From Bacteroidota bacterium (GTDB taxonomy: Bacteria; Bacteroidota; Bacteroidia; Chitinophagales; Saprospiraceae): DNA of 9,846 nucleotides. The position numbers and the translations under genes were made by a program. The stretch spans positions 1 to 9,846 of the forward strand of contig JAJRUR010000167.1 in assembly GCA_024277695.1 (NCBI GenBank). The letters are read 5' to 3'. Shown piece after piece: positions 6,849 to 9,846 of the stretch (the stretch's first letter is position 1; the number at the start of each line of letters is the position of its first letter). Below the pieces are notes generated by a model that made no database searches, was not told where the DNA came from, and was given only the letters and a program-made list of their open reading frames with translations.

Positions 6849-7547
6849 TTATTTGATGCGCGCTATATAAGAATCTACATCAGTAGCTTCGATAGACTTT
6901 GGAAAAGATTTTTTGAGTTGCTCAAAACTACTCAGTGCATCTTGTGTCAGTCCTTGCCTCATTTGTAACATAGCCAGTTTCTTGAGATAGTACGCCTGCA
7001 AGAAATCATTTTTTGAGGCTGAACCGGCTTTTTTATAATATTTGATAGCTTCGTCAAATTGCCCCAGTTCTGAATAGGCATCAGCCATTGCACCGTACTT
7101 CATAATCGGTGTAACCATTCCCGCAGCTTTATAGTCCTTGAGATAGTCGATGGCTGCCTCAAAATTACCCAAATTGAGATTGCTGATTCCTGCATAGTAT
7201 TTGGCCAAATTTCCGGAAGCTGTTCCTCCATAGCTTTCGACAATTTCTTCAAAACCATCGTATCCTGCACCCGGATTGGTGAGTGCTAGCGCAAAACTAT
7301 CGCGCTCAAACTGAAAGATAGCTTGCTTGATCTGTTCTTGTGCCTCTGCCTCTTTAGGTTGTTTGAACAAAAATTTATATGCCAAGAACCCACCGACTAA
7401 TAAGATAAGTCCTAAGGTGATCCCCAAAATTGTTTTTTGGTGCGTCTCAAGAAAGTCTTGAGCCTGATCACGCACGTCCGTGATATCCACTAGGATATCG
7501 TCTTGCTGTTTTTTTGTCTTCTTTCTGGTTATTTTGCGTTTACTCAT
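6849..7547 (-). CDS. TPR-repeat inner-membrane protein (YfgM-like)
   Basis: A 232-residue protein with a very basic N-terminus (KRKITRKKTKK, 3-13), one membrane segment at about 40-61, and a soluble C-terminal part with tetratricopeptide-type helix pairs near 113-141, 148-176 and 185-213; SELGQFDEAIKYYKKA (159-174) is the clearest repeat. The basic N-terminus suggests it stays inside with the repeats in the periplasm. This architecture matches YfgM-like proteins, which in Escherichia coli associate with periplasmic chaperones and the Sec translocon, but the role here is not known. It is the first gene of the operon with ribH, a pairing I recall as recurrent in Bacteroidota. Confidence 0.78.
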   Translation of the reverse strand: MSKRKITRKKTKKQQDDILVDITDVRDQAQDFLETHQKTILGITLGLILLVGGFLAYKFLFKQPKEAEAQEQIKQAIFQFERDSFALALTNPGAGYDGFEEIVESYGGTASGNLAKYYAGISNLNLGNFEAAIDYLKDYKAAGMVTPIMKYGAMADAYSELGQFDEAIKYYKKAGSASKNDFLQAYYLKKLAMLQMRQGLTQDALSSFEQLKKSFPKSIEATDVDSYIARIK

Positions 7548-7570
7548 ATTGTCTTTTTAAAAAAGTTGCG

Positions 7571-7578
7571 CAAACATA
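7571..7578 (-). promoter_or_regulatory. Probable -7 promoter element for the TPR-ribH-MBL operon
   Basis: The minus strand reads TATGTTTG, an exact TAnnTTTG match ending 23 bases before the ATG at 7547. It lies in the 91-bp gap after the PyrR-like gene, suggesting the operon starts here. A clear -33 TTTG is not seen. Confidence 0.5.
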
Positions 7579-7638
7579 AGGCTTTTTAGCTATATAATGA
7601 TAGTCTTAGATACATTTTGATCATTGTCTGATCAGAGA

Positions 7639-8130
7639 CTAATCGAGTACTACTTTTTTCTTTTTAGTTTTTAGACTGACTGTAATGTTGTCCGACAGGG
7701 TAGTGACAAGAGAAAGTCCAACATATTTGACATCGATCGGAAAGGACTTGTGTTTTCGATCGACGAGTACTGCTACTTCAACTCTTTTTGGGATGATGCG
7801 CTCGAATATTTTGAATGCATAGAAAAGCGTACGTCCGGTATTAGCAACATCATCTACTATAATTACTGTCGCTGATTCCAAATCTGATGTTGGGACATCT
7901 ATACTGACTTCCTCCCGAAGAGGTGCTGCAGGCTGAAGACGGATCCTGCAGAGTTGTATAGGGATGTCAGAGATAGCTCTCATCGAAGTAGATAAAAGTT
8001 CAGCAAAATAAAAGCCGTTGTTATTGATACCGGCCAAAATGATCTTATCTTCCTTGTAATGGTTTTCGAGAATTTGGACTCCGAGGCGCTTGATCATCCA
8101 GTCTATCTTTCGATTGTTTAATATTTCCAT
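7639..8130 (-). CDS. PyrR-like phosphoribosyltransferase
   Basis: A 163-residue type I phosphoribosyltransferase. The PRPP loop is VIIVDDVANTGRTLFYAF (89-106), with the two acidic residues and TGRT expected for PRPP and Mg2+ binding. The segment VLVDRKHKSFPIDVKYVGLS (121-140) followed by LVTTLSDNITVSL resembles the C-terminal half of PyrR. PyrR in Bacillus has weak uracil phosphoribosyltransferase activity and binds pyr mRNA; here no pyrimidine gene is adjacent, so an RNA-binding role is not shown. The ATG at 8130 is preferred: the only extension begins at a TTG (8160) that would lie on top of the promoter-like element. The tail is lysine-rich (KTKKKK, 154-159). It is divergent from the Fe-S protein gene. 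Confidence 0.82.
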   Translation of the reverse strand: MEILNNRKIDWMIKRLGVQILENHYKEDKIILAGINNNGFYFAELLSTSMRAISDIPIQLCRIRLQPAAPLREEVSIDVPTSDLESATVIIVDDVANTGRTLFYAFKIFERIIPKRVEVAVLVDRKHKSFPIDVKYVGLSLVTTLSDNITVSLKTKKKKVVLD

Positions 8131-8157
8131 AGTCTGTATATTGAGATCATAAGTCCA

Positions 8158-8166
8158 CAAATTATA
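8158..8166 (-). promoter_or_regulatory. Possible promoter element for the PyrR-like gene
   Basis: The minus strand reads TATAATTTG, one base longer than the TAnnTTTG consensus, ending 27 bases before the ATG at 8130, the distance seen for the better matches in this window. The weak fit keeps confidence low. Confidence 0.35.
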
Positions 8167-8241
8167 GGGTAGTGTTGATTAAAAATAATCATCAGAACAC
8201 ACCCACTAGATAAAAACCACAAAATAAAGCCATTTTTTTAA

Positions 8242-8248
8242 TAATTTG
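8242..8248 (+). promoter_or_regulatory. Possible promoter element for the Fe-S gene pair
   Basis: TAATTTG is one base shorter than TAnnTTTG and ends 29 bases before the ATG at 8278. It lies in the 147-bp divergent region shared with the PyrR-like gene, which otherwise shows no feature I can name. Confidence 0.3.
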
Positions 8249-8277
8249 CAGCCCTATACATTAAAATTAGTTCAAGA

Positions 8278-9639
8278 ATGCACATCCAGCTTATTATATT
8301 TATCCTCTTACTACTTGTCACAGGCTACTATGCATACAGAGGCTATGCTCGAGTAGTCAAGAATATCAAGTTAGGTGCAGATGATGACATAATATCTAAT
8401 CGAACTGCGCGATGGAAGAATGTGCTCTTGGTCGCATTTGGACAAAAAAAGATGTTTAAGCGATGGATACCTGCCATCCTCCATGCCTTTATTTATGTTG
8501 CATTTTTATTTACACAAATAGAGTTTATAGAGATATTGATCGACGGATTGTTTGGACGCCATCGTTTTTTTGCGGACAAACTGGGAGTTATTTATCGATT
8601 TGGTATAGGATGGATAGAGATATTGTCCGTGTTAGCCTTGTTGGCTACGATTATTTTTATCTTCCGTCGTACAGTGATAAAATTGGGTCGGTTTCATATG
8701 CCGGAGATGCGAGGGTGGCCTACCAAGGATGCACTGTTGATTTTGCTGGGGGAGATTATATTGGTATTGGCCATTTTGATGATGAATGGAGCAGATACTT
8801 TATTGCAGGGTATGGATCCCGGACATTATCCCGATACCGGTCGGCTTCCGGTCAGTACTTGGTTGGGTCCGATTTTGTTTGGTGGGCTGTCCGCAGAAAG
8901 TCTTCATTTTGTCGAGCGCCTTGGATGGTGGATTCATCTCTTGGTCATATTTGGCTTTATCATCTACTTGCCCATATCTAAGCATCTGCATATCTTTTTT
9001 GCCTTTCCGAATGTTTATTTTAGTAGATTAAGAGCTCGAGGCAAAATGGAGAATATGCCGGAGATTATGAACGAAGTCAAGTCTATGATGGGACTGCTCC
9101 AAGAATCGGATGAAGAAATGATGAGCGATACTATTCCGGAGTTTGGGGCAAAGGATATATTTGATTTGTCTTGGCGGGATATTTTGGCAGCTTATACTTG
9201 TACGGAGTGTGGGCGGTGTAGTTCGGTCTGTCCGGCTAATTTGACAGGTAAGAAACTAAGTCCTCGCAAGATTATGATGGATGTCCGTGACAGAGCAGAT
9301 GAGATTGGAAAAAATTTGGCAACGGGGTCTTCAGAGTTTGTGGCAGAATCTAATCGCAAAGATGGCGTACAAGTCGATAAGACGAATTATGATGACGGGA
9401 AATCACTTTTTGATTACATAACTCGCGAAGAACTCCACGCGTGTACTACCTGTCAGGCTTGTGTTGAGGCATGTCCTGTTCTGATCAATCCGATGGAGAT
9501 TATTTTATCACTTCGGAGATATGAGATACTTACAGAATCTGCAGGACCTTCGGACTGGATACCCATGTTTACTAGTCTGGAGAATAGTGGTTCAGTATGG
9601 CAAGTTACGGATTCGAGAGCTGCTTGGACAGAGGGATAG
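8278..9639 (+). CDS. Membrane-bound 4Fe-4S dicluster protein (NarI/HdrE-like plus ferredoxin domain)
   Basis: A 453-residue fusion of a membrane domain and a soluble ferredoxin domain. Membrane segments are likely near 3-20, 65-88, 109-130, 151-170 and 214-233; His69, His210, His220 and His236/238 near membrane segments could bind haem b as in NarI-type subunits. The C-terminal part has two cysteine motifs, CTECGRCSSVCP (308-319) and CTTCQACVEACP (389-400), each CxxCxxCxxxCP, for two [4Fe-4S] clusters. The 70 residues between them are an unusual charged spacer. The order resembles HdrE fused to the Fe-S part of HdrD, and the next gene begins a CCG-type Fe-S protein 38 bp on. It probably passes electrons between the quinone pool and a cytoplasmic donor or acceptor; the partner is unknown. 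The ATG at 8278 leads directly into the first membrane helix. Confidence 0.85.
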   Translation: MHIQLIIFILLLLVTGYYAYRGYARVVKNIKLGADDDIISNRTARWKNVLLVAFGQKKMFKRWIPAILHAFIYVAFLFTQIEFIEILIDGLFGRHRFFADKLGVIYRFGIGWIEILSVLALLATIIFIFRRTVIKLGRFHMPEMRGWPTKDALLILLGEIILVLAILMMNGADTLLQGMDPGHYPDTGRLPVSTWLGPILFGGLSAESLHFVERLGWWIHLLVIFGFIIYLPISKHLHIFFAFPNVYFSRLRARGKMENMPEIMNEVKSMMGLLQESDEEMMSDTIPEFGAKDIFDLSWRDILAAYTCTECGRCSSVCPANLTGKKLSPRKIMMDVRDRADEIGKNLATGSSEFVAESNRKDGVQVDKTNYDDGKSLFDYITREELHACTTCQACVEACPVLINPMEIILSLRRYEILTESAGPSDWIPMFTSLENSGSVWQVTDSRAAWTEG

Positions 9640-9677
9640 TGGAGCGGAAAGAATTTTTTTTGGGATAAAGATCGTAT

Positions 9678-9846
9678 ATGAATAAAATAAATATGAAAGT
9701 ACCAATTATGTCAGAACTGGTAGCGTCGGGCAAGCGTCCTGATGTGCTTTTTTGGGTAGGCTGTGCAGGAAGCTTTAGTGCTCGCGGACAAAAAGTAAGC
9801 AAAGCGCTGGTTCAGATTTTGGATATTTGTAAGATATCTTATGCCA
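9678..9846 (+). CDS. (Fe-S)-binding protein with cysteine-rich (CCG-type) domain, N-terminal fragment
   Basis: An open frame running off the window, 56 codons seen. The segment MSELVASGKRPDVLFWVGCA (11-30), followed by GSFSARGQKVSKAL, matches the opening of Bacteroidota Fe-S proteins of the heterodisulfide reductase subunit B/D type, where VGC provides the first cysteine of a CCG domain. In-frame ATGs lie at 9678, 9693 and 9708; 9678 is the first after an in-frame TAA at 9666 and is used here, though 9693 (MKVPIMSEL) is equally plausible. Short spacing and the same strand as the preceding membrane Fe-S gene indicate one operon and one electron-transfer complex. Confidence 0.78.
   Translation, partial: MNKINMKVPIMSELVASGKRPDVLFWVGCAGSFSARGQKVSKALVQILDICKISYA

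Noticed and set aside
7548..7638. TCTGATCAGA palindrome and repeated TGATCA after the PyrR-like gene as a terminator
   Set aside because: The stem would be only about 4 bp with no T tract; no support beyond short palindromes.
6838..7640. FMN riboswitch upstream of the ribH operon
   Set aside because: The leader before the operon is under 100 bp with no RFN-like conserved blocks.
8463..9031. Plus-strand open frames of 172 and 81 codons inside the Fe-S gene
   Set aside because: They are out of frame within a membrane-protein gene whose frame is continuous and carries both cluster motifs.
9830..9841. 12-bp palindrome TAAGATATCTTA resembling the arms of the operator candidate
   Set aside because: It lies inside the coding frame of the last gene (ICKISYA) and is short and AT-rich; most likely chance.

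Overview
The window looks like ordinary chromosomal DNA of a Bacteroidota bacterium, probably a Saprospiria/Chitinophagia/Cytophagia-type lineage; the genus cannot be told. The clues are moderately AT-rich DNA, near absence of Shine-Dalgarno sequences, repeated TAnnTTTG-like -7 promoter elements close to start codons, a NusB about twice the usual length, and Bacteroidota-style pairings (YfgM-like TPR protein with ribH; NarI/HdrE-like ferredoxin protein followed by a CCG-type Fe-S protein). No mobile element, CRISPR array, tRNA or rRNA is visible.

Layout. 1-970: the first third of a NhaD-type Na+/H+ antiporter (minus strand, running out of the window) is divergent from a small ArsR-type winged-helix regulator (plus strand). 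The 181 bp between them holds a perfect 10-1-10 palindrome. 971-1194: a non-coding stretch with a second inverted repeat and a likely nusB promoter. 1195-3664: nusB and guaA, one base apart, surely co-transcribed. 3672-5319: two adjacent class I polyphosphate kinase 2 paralogues (minus strand), convergent with guaA across 7 bp. 5320-5482: leader of the PPK2 pair with a promoter element and hairpins. 5483-7547: a minus-strand operon TPR membrane protein -> ribH (lumazine synthase) -> MBL-fold hydrolase, the last two overlapping by ATGA. 7639-8130: a PyrR-like phosphoribosyltransferase (minus strand), divergent from 8278-9846, a membrane dicluster ferredoxin protein and the start of a cysteine-rich Fe-S protein, together an HdrDE-like electron-transfer module.

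How it fits together. Most genes are housekeeping: rRNA antitermination, GMP synthesis, riboflavin synthesis, polyphosphate-driven nucleotide phosphorylation, quinone-linked electron transfer and ion homeostasis. guaA makes GMP and the neighbouring PPK2 enzymes could phosphorylate nucleoside diphosphates, but they are on opposite strands, so a shared role is only inference. I do not see a clearly new biological system. The points most worth a second look are the palindrome beside the ArsR-type gene, the diverged PPK2 tandem with its structured leader, and the long NusB.
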